DNA from: Candidatus Binatia bacterium
GTDB lineage: Bacteria; Eisenbacteria; RBG-16-71-46; SZUA-252
Assembly: GCA_035631035.1 (NCBI GenBank)
Contig: DASQJL010000053.1
Coordinates: 1-63,011 of the forward strand
Direction: 5' to 3'
DNA: 63,011 nt
Made by a program: the position numbers and the translations under genes. The first letter of the stretch is position 1. Every line of letters starts with the position of its first letter. Positions 18,060 to 26,523 of the stretch are shown here, in pieces. The notes below the pieces were generated by a model. That model saw only the letters and a list, made by a program, of their open reading frames with translations, searched no databases and had not been told where the DNA came from.

Positions 18060-19613
18060 ATTCGGAAATTACGCATAGCCGTACTCGACATCGTCGCCCG
18101 GGCACCGACCCGGGCTCTCTACGCGCGCATCATGCACGCCAACCTGGCGAGCATCATGCCCCAGGTCATCGCGGTCTGGTGCGAGGAGGAAGGCCATGAG
18201 GTCCACCTCACCTGCTACACCGGATTCGAGGATCTCGATGAGCTGATCCCCGCGGACATCGACCTGGTGTTCATCAGCGCCTTCTCGCAGGCGGCGCAGT
18301 TCGCCTACGCCTTGAGCAACCAGCTCCGCGCGCGCGGCGCGGTCACCGCCCTCGGCGGGCCCCACGCGCGCTGCTATCCCGAGGACGCCCGGAAATACTT
18401 CGACTACGTCTTCGGGTTCACCGACAAGGAGACCGTCCGGTCGGCGCTCACCGACTGCGCGCCGCACCGGCCGCTGGGCGTCCTGCTCGACGCGAAGAAG
18501 CACCCGGCGACGCTCCCGGGCGTCCAGGAGCGGTGGAAGTTCATCGAGCCGACGCTCCGGAAGGCGCCCACCTTCAAGATCGTTCCGATGATCGGCAGCC
18601 TCGGCTGTCCCTACACCTGCCCCTTCTGCATCGATTCGACGGTGGAGTATCAGCCGCTCGGCTTCGAGCAGATCAAGCAGGACCTGCGCTTCCTCCGGAC
18701 CAAGATGAAGCACCCGCGCGTGGGGTGGCACGATCCCAACTTCGGGGTGCGGTTCAACGACTACATCAACACGATCGAAGAGGCGGTGCCTCCGGGCAGC
18801 ATCGATTTTCTCGCCGAGAGCAGCCTCTCGCTCCTGTCGGAGCCGCACCTGGTCCGCATGAAGCACAACAGCTTCAAGGCGATCCTGCCCGGGATCGAGT
18901 CCTGGTACTCGCTGGGGAACAAGGCCGGCACCGGCAGCAAGATCAGCGGCATGGACAAGGTGCAGCAGGTCTCGGCGCACGTGAATACGGTGCTCCGCTA
19001 CATCCCCTACGTGCAGACCAATTTCGTCCTCGGCCTCGACATGGACGAGGGGGATGAGCCGTTCGAGCTGACCAAGCGGTTCATCGACATGACGCCGGGC
19101 GCGTTTCCGGGCTACTCGCTGCTCACCGCGTTCGGAAAGGCGGCTCCGCTCAACCTCGAACTGCAGCGGGCCGGGCGCGTCTCCGGCTTTCCGTTCCACT
19201 TCCTGAACAACAACCACGCGATGAACGTCCAGCCGAAGAACTACCAGTGGCGGGAGTTCTACGACCGCGTGATCGACCTCACCAAGTACAGCTTCTCCTG
19301 GCGCTCGATCGCCAGGCGCTTCCGGGGCACGAAGGAGCCGATTCCCAAGTGGATGAACGTGGTGCGCGCCATCTCCACGGAGGGTTTCGGGCGGATCCGG
19401 TATCACTCGCGCGTGCGCGAGCTCCTGGACGCCGACCCGTCGTTCCTGCCCTATTTCACGGGACAGAGCGAGAAGCTGCCTCAATTCTACGTGGAACGGA
19501 TCAAGCGGGACCTGGGGCCGCTCTGGCCCCATCTCCCGGAGGGTTCCCTGTACCACGACCCGAACGCCTATCTGAAAACACACAACACGGCCCTTCCGAT
19601 CAGCGTGGGGTGA
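18060..19613 (+). CDS. B12-binding/radical SAM enzyme with probable ATT start
   Basis: About 517 residues from an ATT at 18060, or 493 from the first ATG at 18132. I favour ATT: AAGGGAGG lies just upstream, and the 24 extra residues (RKLRIAVLDIVARAPTRALY...) supply the first beta strand of the cobalamin-binding Rossmann fold, which continues in ASIMPQVIAVWCEEEGHEV and DIDLVFISAFSQ. The radical SAM domain has GSLGCPYTCPFCIDS (CxxxCxxC cluster ligands) and later TNFVLGLDMDEG. Such enzymes make a 5'-deoxyadenosyl radical, often for methylation or ring chemistry. The stop overlaps the next gene by one base (TGATG), so the PLP enzyme downstream is translationally coupled. Substrate unknown. Confidence 0.8.
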   Translation: MRKLRIAVLDIVARAPTRALYARIMHANLASIMPQVIAVWCEEEGHEVHLTCYTGFEDLDELIPADIDLVFISAFSQAAQFAYALSNQLRARGAVTALGGPHARCYPEDARKYFDYVFGFTDKETVRSALTDCAPHRPLGVLLDAKKHPATLPGVQERWKFIEPTLRKAPTFKIVPMIGSLGCPYTCPFCIDSTVEYQPLGFEQIKQDLRFLRTKMKHPRVGWHDPNFGVRFNDYINTIEEAVPPGSIDFLAESSLSLLSEPHLVRMKHNSFKAILPGIESWYSLGNKAGTGSKISGMDKVQQVSAHVNTVLRYIPYVQTNFVLGLDMDEGDEPFELTKRFIDMTPGAFPGYSLLTAFGKAAPLNLELQRAGRVSGFPFHFLNNNHAMNVQPKNYQWREFYDRVIDLTKYSFSWRSIARRFRGTKEPIPKWMNVVRAISTEGFGRIRYHSRVRELLDADPSFLPYFTGQSEKLPQFYVERIKRDLGPLWPHLPEGSLYHDPNAYLKTHNTALPISVG

Positions 19614-20737
19614 TGCGCTTCGAGACGCGGGCGGTCCATGCCGGGGGAGAGCCCGATGCCGAGACGGGCGCCCTCGCTCCGCCCGTTCATCTTTCCACCA
19701 CGTTCGAGCACGGCCCGGCCGGCGAGGCGCGCGCCGGGCACATCTACATCCGCGAGTCCAATCCCACGCAGGCGCGCCTCGAGGCGGCGCTCGCGGAGAT
19801 CGAAGGAGGGGAAGCGGCGCTGGTCTTTGCCTCGGGCGTCGCCGCGGGGGGCGCGTACCTCCAGGCGCTCGATCCCGGCGCGCACGTGCTGTTCCATCGC
19901 GATATCTACTACGCGTTCCGGACCATGGCCCAGGAGTACCTGCCGCGATGGGGGCTGGAAGCCTCGTCGGTCGACATGACCGACCTCGGTGCCGTGCGCG
20001 CGGCCGTCCGGCCGAACACGCGGCTCTTCTGGGCGGAGACCCCGACGAACCCCCTGATGCAGGTGCTCGACCTGCGCGCGCTCGCGGCCGAGTCGGCCCG
20101 CGCGAAGGCCCGGCTCCTCGTGGACGGCACCTTCGCGACTCCCGCGCTGCAGCGGCCGCTCGAGCTGGGCGCCGACGTCGTGCTCCATTCGACCACGAAG
20201 TATCTCGGCGGACACGGCGACATCCTGGGGGGCGCGCTCGTCTTCCGGTCGCGCGACGACACGGTCGCGCGCGTGCAGCACCACCGCCACATCCTGGGGC
20301 CGATCGCCTCGCCGTTCGCCTCCTGGATGGTGCTGCGCGGCCTGCGCACCCTGGCGTGCCGCGTGGAGCGGCAGGCCGCGAGCGCGCTCGCGCTCGCGCT
20401 CGCGCTGGAGGGGCATCCGGGCCTTCGGTCGGTGCACTACCCGGGCCTCGCATCGAACCCGGGTCATGAGATTGCCAGGCGCCAGATGAGCGGCTTCGGC
20501 GCGATGATGTCGCTGCGGGTCGCCGGAGGGCGCGAGGGAGCGCTTCGCGCGGCGCGGGGGGTCCGCCTCTTCCGGAACGCGACGAGCCTCGGCAGCTTCG
20601 AGAGCCTCCTCGAGCACCGCGTCTCCGTCGAGAGTCCGGACACCACGACTCCCGACGATCTCCTGCGGCTCTCGATCGGCCTGGAGCACCCCGACGATCT
20701 GATCGAGGACCTGCGCCAGGCGCTCGCGGGCGCCTGA
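19613..20737 (+). CDS. Cys/Met-metabolism PLP enzyme (cystathionine gamma-synthase/lyase family)
   Basis: 374 residues. Fold-type I PLP features: YIRESNPTQARLEAALAEIEGGEAALVFASG, WAETPTNPLMQVLDL, LLVDGTFATP (Asp contacting the pyridine nitrogen) and the Schiff-base lysine in HSTTKYLGGHGD. FRNATSLGSFESLLEHRVS near the end is the family's carboxylate-binding arginine region. The normal YxRxxNPT appears as YIRESNPT. Members carry out gamma-replacement or gamma-elimination on homoserine esters, cystathionine or methionine; sequence alone cannot separate these. The start codon overlaps the radical SAM stop (TGATG), suggesting linked function. Confidence 0.88.
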   Translation: MRFETRAVHAGGEPDAETGALAPPVHLSTTFEHGPAGEARAGHIYIRESNPTQARLEAALAEIEGGEAALVFASGVAAGGAYLQALDPGAHVLFHRDIYYAFRTMAQEYLPRWGLEASSVDMTDLGAVRAAVRPNTRLFWAETPTNPLMQVLDLRALAAESARAKARLLVDGTFATPALQRPLELGADVVLHSTTKYLGGHGDILGGALVFRSRDDTVARVQHHRHILGPIASPFASWMVLRGLRTLACRVERQAASALALALALEGHPGLRSVHYPGLASNPGHEIARRQMSGFGAMMSLRVAGGREGALRAARGVRLFRNATSLGSFESLLEHRVSVESPDTTTPDDLLRLSIGLEHPDDLIEDLRQALAGA

Positions 20738-20779
20738 TCCCTCCGTGCGATCCCCGCCGGCGCGGCGGAGACGACGAGC

Positions 20780-21472
20780 ATGAGCGAGCCTCCCACCGTC
20801 AGCGTCCGGGGCCTCCTCTTCCCGAAGCGTGGCGTCTCCGCCACCGAGCTCCTGCTCGCGGCCAACGTGACCGTCGCGGCGGTCCTCTTCGCGCTCCTGG
20901 GATCCAGCTACCCCTATGCCCTGCGCGCATGGGCGGGGGAGCGCTGGATCGACGTGCACGCGCACGGCGCCTACGGCTGGCTCCTGCCGACGCTCTTCCT
21001 CCACGCGGGACCGGGGCACCTCACGAGCAACCTGCTGGCGCTGGTCGCCGCGGCGGGAGCCGTGGAATTCCTGATGGGAGGAGGATGGGCGGTCGCCCTC
21101 TATTTCCTCACCGGGCTCGGCGCCGCCTGGATCTCCTACACGGGGCACGGCGCGCCGCCGCTCAGCATCGGCGCCTCCGGGGCGATCATGGGGCTGGTCG
21201 GCTGCACGGTGTCGTTCCTCATCCGCAGGCGGCGCTCGTTCAACTACGCGCAGCGGTGGAAAGTCTGGCGGGTCTACGTCCCCCTCTTCCTCCTCGTCTT
21301 CCTCCCCACGCTGGTCCACGCCGACGTTCACGCCCACATCGGCGGATTCGCTTGCGGCCTCGCTCTCGGCTTCTTCGTTCCGCCCCATCGGCGGGTGGCG
21401 CTGCTGGCCGCGGTGGATTCGCTGCGCGACGAGGCGGACACGGAGGCGGCTGCGGGCGAGGAGGAGTTGTAG
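20780..21472 (+). CDS. Rhomboid-family intramembrane serine protease
   Basis: 230 residues, six or more membrane helices. The catalytic serine is in SIGASGAIMGLVG and the partner histidine in ADVHAHIGGFACGLALGF. The helix-2 pair of small residues appears in LFLHAGPGHLTSNLLAL. It should cut single-pass membrane proteins within the bilayer. It follows the PLP enzyme gene by 42 nt and converges on the RiPP precursor gene, from which a shared hairpin separates it. Confidence 0.85.
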   Translation: MSEPPTVSVRGLLFPKRGVSATELLLAANVTVAAVLFALLGSSYPYALRAWAGERWIDVHAHGAYGWLLPTLFLHAGPGHLTSNLLALVAAAGAVEFLMGGGWAVALYFLTGLGAAWISYTGHGAPPLSIGASGAIMGLVGCTVSFLIRRRRSFNYAQRWKVWRVYVPLFLLVFLPTLVHADVHAHIGGFACGLALGFFVPPHRRVALLAAVDSLRDEADTEAAAGEEEL

Positions 21473-21487
21473 CGGCGGGAAACGTAC

Positions 21488-21523
21488 GAAGGGCGGTGCG
21501 ACCCGATGGCCGTACCGCCCTTC
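21488..21523. terminator. Bidirectional hairpin closing the RiPP operon and rhomboid gene
   Basis: GAAGGGCGGT pairs perfectly with ACCGCCCTTC, and the stem extends through a G-T pair and CG/CG to a 10-nt loop. On the minus strand the stem is followed by GTACGTTTCC. It lies between the rhomboid stop (21472) and the precursor stop (21551). Confidence 0.65.
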
Positions 21524-21550
21524 ACCTACTGCGGAAGGGAACCGCCCGCC

Positions 21551-21685
21551 TCAGTTCTCCTCGGAATCTTCCGGAGTCACCAGAACGGGGCACGTGCAGC
21601 GCGGCGAGGTGCTCGAAGAGCCGGTGCATCCCGGCTTCGGGCCGCTTTCCACTTCCACGACTTCCAGATCCAGGTTCTCATTCAT
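21551..21685 (-). CDS. Putative RiPP/lanthipeptide precursor peptide (44 aa)
   Basis: 44 residues from the ATG at 21685. An AGGAGG ribosome site lies six nt before the start. The N-terminal part is acidic and leader-like (LDLEVVEVESG, residues 5-15), which recalls the F-x-L-D motif of FxLD lanthipeptides but without the Phe. The core-like region GCTGSSSTSPRCTCP (19-33) holds Cys20, Cys30 and Cys32 and six of the peptide's ten Ser/Thr (Thr21, Ser23-25, Thr26, Ser27), plus Thr31. An acidic tail ends PEDSEEN. It lies 60 nt downstream of the MFS gene, in the same direction as the LanB and SpaB_C genes, and ends before a terminator. Assignment rests on composition and position, since no homologue search was possible. 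A chance small frame is unlikely given the ribosome site and context. Confidence 0.75.
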   Translation of the reverse strand: MNENLDLEVVEVESGPKPGCTGSSSTSPRCTCPVLVTPEDSEEN

Positions 21686-21745
21686 GGGGAGCCTCCTGCC
21701 TAGGTGGATTGGAAGAGCGGGTCGAATTACCCGCGGGCCCGAATC

Positions 21746-23056
21746 TTACTCCCGGCGCGAGAGGCCGTTCCAGCCTGTTTCCGCGGTTCGATCATCGGCG
21801 TCGGGCTCGGCGGCCAGGGCGCGTGTCAACATGACCCACCCGACGGCCCCGCCCGCCACGCAGAGGGCTCCCGCCACGAAGAAGACCTCGCGTATCCCCA
21901 CGCGGTCGGCCACGAGCCCGGCCCATCCCATCGAGACCATCATCACCGCCAGTAGCATCGTGTCGACCGCCGACTCGACGCGTCCCAGCAAGGAGTTGGG
22001 CGTGCGGCGCTGGAGAATGGCGTTGGTCGCCGACTGCATCGGCATGGCGAAGAGCCCGAGAAGGAGGAGGCAGGCGAGGACGAAGGCGAGATCGGGGGCT
22101 ACGCCCAGGAGCACCGTGGCCAGTCCGATGCCGGCGAGGCCACCGCCCACGAGGAGCGCGCTCGAACGCGACAGGCCGCTTCGCGCCGCCCACGCGCCGC
22201 CGAGCAGAAGTCCCGCGACCTGCGCCCCCCTGGCCAGCGCCACCGAGGCCGCGGGGACGTGGAGCGTATTCACCAGGAAGGGGACGAAGAGCACGGAAAC
22301 CGCGCCCGTCCCGAGCGAGGCGACGGCGAACGAAATCAGGACCGCGAGGAGCACGCGGGAGCCGAACACCAGGCCCAGCCCGTCGAGGAGCTCCCGCAGG
22401 ATGCCGCGGCCCTCTTCGATGGAGGGCGCATCCGCGCGCGTGGCGGCGATCCCGCCGGCGCGGATTCCCGCGACGCATCCGGCCGAGACGAGGAAGCTCG
22501 CCGCGTCCAGCACGAACGCCGGCCAGCCGCTTCCCGCGAGCGGCACCAGCACGCCGGCGAGCGCGGTCCCGATCAGGCCGCCCACGACCTGCGTCGTCTG
22601 AAGGAGGGAGTTGGCGCCGAGGAGCTCGGCGGGCGCCACCAGCCCAGGGGTGAGCGCGGCGCGCGCGGGATTGAAGAACACGCCGACGATCGCCTGGAGG
22701 AATCCGAGCAGGTAGAGGAGCCAGAGATCGCCGGGATCGCGGATCAGGAGAAATCCGAGCACCAGGGCCCCGCGCGCAAGGTCGGCGACGATCATCGTGC
22801 GGCGCCGGTCCCAGCGGTCGGCCATCACCCCGGCGAAGAGGCCGAGGCCCAGCTGCGGAACGGTGAGGACGACCGAGAGGGTCGCGATCATCGCGGCCGA
22901 TCCGGTCAGCCGGTTCACGGTCAGGACCAGCGCGAGCCAGGTGAGGCCGTCCCCGGCCTGGGACACTCCGTGGGCGATCCAGAGGCGGCGGAAATCGGGG
23001 CGGCTCAGCGCGGCGCGCGCGCCGCCTCCATCCTCCGGAGCGCCGCGCGGGCTCAT
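21746..23056 (-). CDS. MFS transporter, probable RiPP exporter
   Basis: 436 residues with twelve predicted membrane helices. MFS signatures include FAGVMADRWDRRRTMIVADL between helices 2 and 3 and PNSLLGRVESAVDT later. The N-terminal RPDFRRLWIAHGVSQAGDG start and helix 5 PARAALTPGLVAP are the MFS_3/enterobactin exporter (EntS-like) pattern. Its ATG overlaps the LanB stop (ATGA), so it belongs to the RiPP operon and most simply exports or confers immunity to the product. No LanT ABC peptidase-exporter is present in the operon, so leader removal must be done by another protease. Confidence 0.85.
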   Translation of the reverse strand: MSPRGAPEDGGGARAALSRPDFRRLWIAHGVSQAGDGLTWLALVLTVNRLTGSAAMIATLSVVLTVPQLGLGLFAGVMADRWDRRRTMIVADLARGALVLGFLLIRDPGDLWLLYLLGFLQAIVGVFFNPARAALTPGLVAPAELLGANSLLQTTQVVGGLIGTALAGVLVPLAGSGWPAFVLDAASFLVSAGCVAGIRAGGIAATRADAPSIEEGRGILRELLDGLGLVFGSRVLLAVLISFAVASLGTGAVSVLFVPFLVNTLHVPAASVALARGAQVAGLLLGGAWAARSGLSRSSALLVGGGLAGIGLATVLLGVAPDLAFVLACLLLLGLFAMPMQSATNAILQRRTPNSLLGRVESAVDTMLLAVMMVSMGWAGLVADRVGIREVFFVAGALCVAGGAVGWVMLTRALAAEPDADDRTAETGWNGLSRRE

Positions 23057-25593
23057 TCGGTGCCACTCGTCGCGGGATCCAGGTTGTCGATGTGCGCCAG
23101 GAATTCTGTGGCGTGCCGACCGCCGCTCGGCGTGCCGGCCATCCATAGGTCGGCGGGGCCGGGGAGCATCTCCGTGACGTGGACCCGCGCCGCCCGCGGA
23201 AACGAGCGGCGCATGAGATCCACGAACAGGGGCGCGTCCAGGTTGGCGTAGAACGGCTTGGGCTCGGCATCGGTGTGGACGAACAGATCGGCGGGCAGCC
23301 CGTGCGCTCGCCGCCAGCGCTGCGTCTCGAGGAAACGCTCCTCCGCCGTCGTTCCACCGGGCAGCTCGGACGCCTCGAACGCCCATCGCCTCCGGAACAG
23401 GATCACGTTTTCGAATCGGAAGCGCGGCCAGCGCCTCACTTCGGGGTGGTCGAATCCCGGCAAGAGGCCGAGCGGCTGCAGGTCTTGTCCCCCGACCATC
23501 GTGAGGAAGGAGACGAACCCCTCCGGATTGATGCCGCTCGAGATCACGGGGACGATCTCGATCCCGCGGGAGACGGAGCGCAGGTGGAAGCGGCCGGCGG
23601 CGGAGTCCCACGTCGCCGTGAGGTCGGCGAGCGGAATCGCCTCGCGCCCCTCGGTCGCGCGATCGCCCGGCAGCTCGATCTCCAGGGGAAAGAGCGGCGG
23701 GCGGAGCCCCGCGTTGGCGGTGCGCCCGCCGTGCATGAAGGTCACCTCGGCGAACGCGGACCCGGGGCGGGCTCGCCGCGCCCATCCCTCCTCCAGGACG
23801 CGCACGATCGGATTCTCCTCCCCCTCGACGGCCGGCCGGTGCAGGTGGGCCAGCCGCGCCACCGAAAGGCCCGCGCCGGGGAAGAGCGCGTTCAGACAGA
23901 CCCGCGCCGCGCGGTCCGCGGCCGACGCAGCCGAGGGTGCCGCCACCTGGAACAGCGCCGCGCAGGAGAATCGCGGCTCGGGGGCGTCGCCGGCGATCTC
24001 GATCCAGTCCGCTTCGGACAGGAGGACTTCGTCGGCGCCGGCCGCCTCGGCCCGCCTCGCCCGCTCGGCGAAGAAATCACGCGCGCGCTCGAACGCGCGC
24101 CCGGCGGCCTCGCGCCGCGGGGAATCGGATCGGCCGGACGCCGCGGAGACGAAGGCGGAGAGCGGCGCCTGCGCGGCGGGCTCGAACAGGCCATGATAGA
24201 AGTCGAGCACCGGGATCGGCGCGTCGGGCGGGTAGCGCTTCAGGAACCGGGCGGCGAAGGTCTCGCGCGTCAGCCGCTCCGGATAGATCGCGCCGTAGAA
24301 CCGCGCGTAGAGCGGGAGGAGTCGCTCGAGACCGGCGAGCAGCGCCGCGGGAAGCGATGCCTCGAATCCCGTCGCGGCATCGCAGCGGACGAGATCGTCG
24401 CCCGAGAGCGGACGGGCGTGGGGCAGGGCCTCGAGACGCGAGGCGACGCGGTCGATCCGTGCCGGGATCTCGGAGATCGGCGCCTGCGCCAGCGCGTCCA
24501 CCTCCGCCTCGATCGCGAGGAGCTCGCCGGCCCAGGGCGCGCCCGGGCAGCGCGCGGCGAGCGCGCGGAGCGGCCGCCGCTCGCTCCAGGGGATCTCCAC
24601 CTCGGCGATCAGCACCCCGCGCTCCACGAGCTTCGCGTAGAAGGGTGCGGTGTCCTGGCCGACGCGGGCGGAGACCGTCTCGATCACGCGCCCGGCGGGG
24701 ATGCGTCCGGTCGCCTCCTCCAGGAACATCCGCAGCACCGGGTGGTCCTTGATCTCGAGACGGACCTCGTCGTCGTTCTCGCGGCGCGGGCTGGCCGGCC
24801 GCCAGAGCGTCCAGCGATCGCCCTCGCGGCGCAGCGTCGGATTGGCGCGCGGGAAGATCGCCGCGGCCGCTCCGGGCGAAACCGCGAGGCACGCCGTGAT
24901 CGTCCGCGCCTCGCCGACGTGCAGGGCGAAGTCGAGCCGCGCGACCGCTCGCCCGTCCCGCACTCCAGCCGGCGCATCGCCCAGACGGCCGATGCCCGTG
25001 GCGCAGAAGAGGCCGTTGGGGCTGGTCTTCGCGGCGAAGCGCCCCAGGTAGGCGAGCACCTTGGAGGCGGCGTGGCGTTCGCGCTGGCCCCACGAGCCCG
25101 CGAGAGCGTCGGCCCGCCCCAAAAGCTCGCGCGCCGCGAGGCGAAGGCCCGCGCGAACGAAGGGATCGCGCGCCGCCGCGGCGATCGCCGCGCGTCCGCC
25201 CGCCTCGCACCTGGCATAGGCGGCCGCGTATTCGGCGCGGGCCCGCTCGACCGCGCACGCCGCGTCCCGATGCGCGCGCATCCTCGAGCCGAGCTCCGCG
25301 GAGAGAAGGGGCGCCGCCTTTGCGAGGTCCCCCTCGGACAGGGCCCGCCCGTGGTGGATCGCGCGGCGCAGTCGGAGCACGGCGCCCCGGGCCCCGGCCA
25401 GCTCCGGCGCGACCCCCGCCCCGGCCGCCTCGTAGAGGAGCGCCGAGAGGCGCTCCGCATCGGCCGCGCGCGATTCCAGTCCGTCCAGCAGCGCTCCGGC
25501 GGCGGCGCTCGCCTCCTCGCCGCGCAGCGGGGCCAGCGCCTCGAACGGCAGGCCGGCCACGCGGACGATCAGCAGGGGAGCCGTGTGCGTCAT
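23053..25593 (-). CDS. LanB-type lantibiotic dehydratase (glutamylation domain)
   Basis: 846 residues from the ATG at 25593. This is the Lant_dehydr_N family, which uses glutamyl-tRNA to activate Ser and Thr side chains of a precursor peptide. Family features include LLEAA-like helices at the start, YLGRFAAKTSPNGLF (182-196, the conserved R..K/R-TSP segment), the repeated barrel-like strands of the middle and the closing ENVILFRRRWAFEASELPGG, then GLPADLFVHTDAEPKPFYANLDAPLFVDLMRRS. It has no fused SpaB_C elimination domain; that lies in the adjacent gene. The gene is very GC-rich with many Ala and Arg. It starts 5 nt after the SpaB_C stop. A PEARL (peptide-aminoacyl-tRNA ligase) role is an alternative, but PEARLs normally lack a SpaB_C partner. 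Confidence 0.88.
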   Translation of the reverse strand: MTHTAPLLIVRVAGLPFEALAPLRGEEASAAAGALLDGLESRAADAERLSALLYEAAGAGVAPELAGARGAVLRLRRAIHHGRALSEGDLAKAAPLLSAELGSRMRAHRDAACAVERARAEYAAAYARCEAGGRAAIAAAARDPFVRAGLRLAARELLGRADALAGSWGQRERHAASKVLAYLGRFAAKTSPNGLFCATGIGRLGDAPAGVRDGRAVARLDFALHVGEARTITACLAVSPGAAAAIFPRANPTLRREGDRWTLWRPASPRRENDDEVRLEIKDHPVLRMFLEEATGRIPAGRVIETVSARVGQDTAPFYAKLVERGVLIAEVEIPWSERRPLRALAARCPGAPWAGELLAIEAEVDALAQAPISEIPARIDRVASRLEALPHARPLSGDDLVRCDAATGFEASLPAALLAGLERLLPLYARFYGAIYPERLTRETFAARFLKRYPPDAPIPVLDFYHGLFEPAAQAPLSAFVSAASGRSDSPRREAAGRAFERARDFFAERARRAEAAGADEVLLSEADWIEIAGDAPEPRFSCAALFQVAAPSAASAADRAARVCLNALFPGAGLSVARLAHLHRPAVEGEENPIVRVLEEGWARRARPGSAFAEVTFMHGGRTANAGLRPPLFPLEIELPGDRATEGREAIPLADLTATWDSAAGRFHLRSVSRGIEIVPVISSGINPEGFVSFLTMVGGQDLQPLGLLPGFDHPEVRRWPRFRFENVILFRRRWAFEASELPGGTTAEERFLETQRWRRAHGLPADLFVHTDAEPKPFYANLDAPLFVDLMRRSFPRAARVHVTEMLPGPADLWMAGTPSGGRHATEFLAHIDNLDPATSGTE

Positions 25594-25598
25594 CGCGG

Positions 25599-26480
25599 TC
25601 AGGCGGCGGTCTTGGCGCGCTCCTCGAGCATGCGGGCCATGAAGAAGCGGAGGATCGCCTCGGGGACCGCCTCCACGCCGAGGCGGTTCGTCATCATGTG
25701 CGTGTAGGACCAGAGGAGATGGACCAGGCTTTGCCGGATGCGGCCCGCGCGATGCTCGCGCAGGATCGACTCCACGATCGGTCGCGCCTGCTCGAGGAAC
25801 CGGGCCGCGACGGCGGCGGCTTCGGCTCCGCCATAGAATCGCGCGGGGTCCTCGGCCGCATCGCCGAAGAAGAGCCTCTCCAATCCGGGGCGGAGCGCCT
25901 GGAAGCGGGTCTCCAGCGCCGACAGCTCCTCCGCCTCCCACGTCTTCAGCTCGAGCGCCCAGCCGTAGCCGTACTTGTAGAAGTCGATGCGCTCCCGCGC
26001 CGAGAGCTCCGCGAGATCCATGAAGCGGTCGACCAGCGCCATCGCCAGCTCGCGGCGCGATTTCTTCAGGAGGCCGGCGCGGTCGATCCGCACGAGATCG
26101 AGACAGGCGAGCGAGTCGACGTGGAAGAGCTTCTCGGCGAGCGCCATGCCGGTCTCTCCACCGTAGCGATCGAGCTCGCGGTCGTAGCGCTGGAACTCGT
26201 GGCGCTCGATCGTGCCGTCCGACTCGAGCTCGCGCACCCGGCGCTCGACGTCCGCGCGCAGGTCCCCCTCGACCCACGAGCGGCGCCCCAGGACGCGGAA
26301 CCGAAGCTGCCACTCCGGCTCGGAGAAGCGGACGAAGAAGAGGGAATCGAGGTCGGGGTGGTTCTGGATGCTGGCGGCTAGGGGTGCCACGAAGGTCTCG
26401 AGGATCGACTCGTGCCGCTCGCGAGGAACGATGAGGAGGCTGTAGAGACAGCCCTGGTCGGATGCGGGGGGAGGTTCCAT
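25599..26480 (-). CDS. SpaB_C/thiopeptide-type bacteriocin biosynthesis protein
   Basis: 293 residues matching the elimination domain of split LanB enzymes (SpaB_C family). Signatures: LYSLLIVP near the start, FFVRFSEPEWQLRFRVLG (48-65, the usual 'fRY-HLRLR'-type strand pair), YDRELDRYGG (99-108), and late YTHMMTNRLG, where His and Asn/Arg are conserved. In class I lanthipeptides this domain removes glutamate from activated Ser/Thr to form dehydroamino acids. In thiopeptides, relatives form the pyridine ring. No YcaO or cyclodehydratase is nearby, so I favour the elimination role. The LanB gene follows with a 5-nt gap. Confidence 0.88.
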   Translation of the reverse strand: MEPPPASDQGCLYSLLIVPRERHESILETFVAPLAASIQNHPDLDSLFFVRFSEPEWQLRFRVLGRRSWVEGDLRADVERRVRELESDGTIERHEFQRYDRELDRYGGETGMALAEKLFHVDSLACLDLVRIDRAGLLKKSRRELAMALVDRFMDLAELSARERIDFYKYGYGWALELKTWEAEELSALETRFQALRPGLERLFFGDAAEDPARFYGGAEAAAVAARFLEQARPIVESILREHRAGRIRQSLVHLLWSYTHMMTNRLGVEAVPEAILRFFMARMLEERAKTAA

Positions 26481-26523
26481 GAGGGCGGAATTGTACGCTC
26501 CCGCGGCGCGCCGCGCCCACTCC

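Noticed and set aside
20780-21472. Rhomboid as the leader peptidase of the RiPP
   Set aside because: Rhomboids cut membrane helices, and this gene belongs to the opposite-strand transcript; nothing supports a role in maturing a soluble 44-residue peptide.
21506-21703. 65-residue plus-strand frame over the precursor region
   Set aside because: No ribosome site, Arg/Ala-rich shadow composition; the minus-strand 44-residue frame has AGGAGG and fits the operon.
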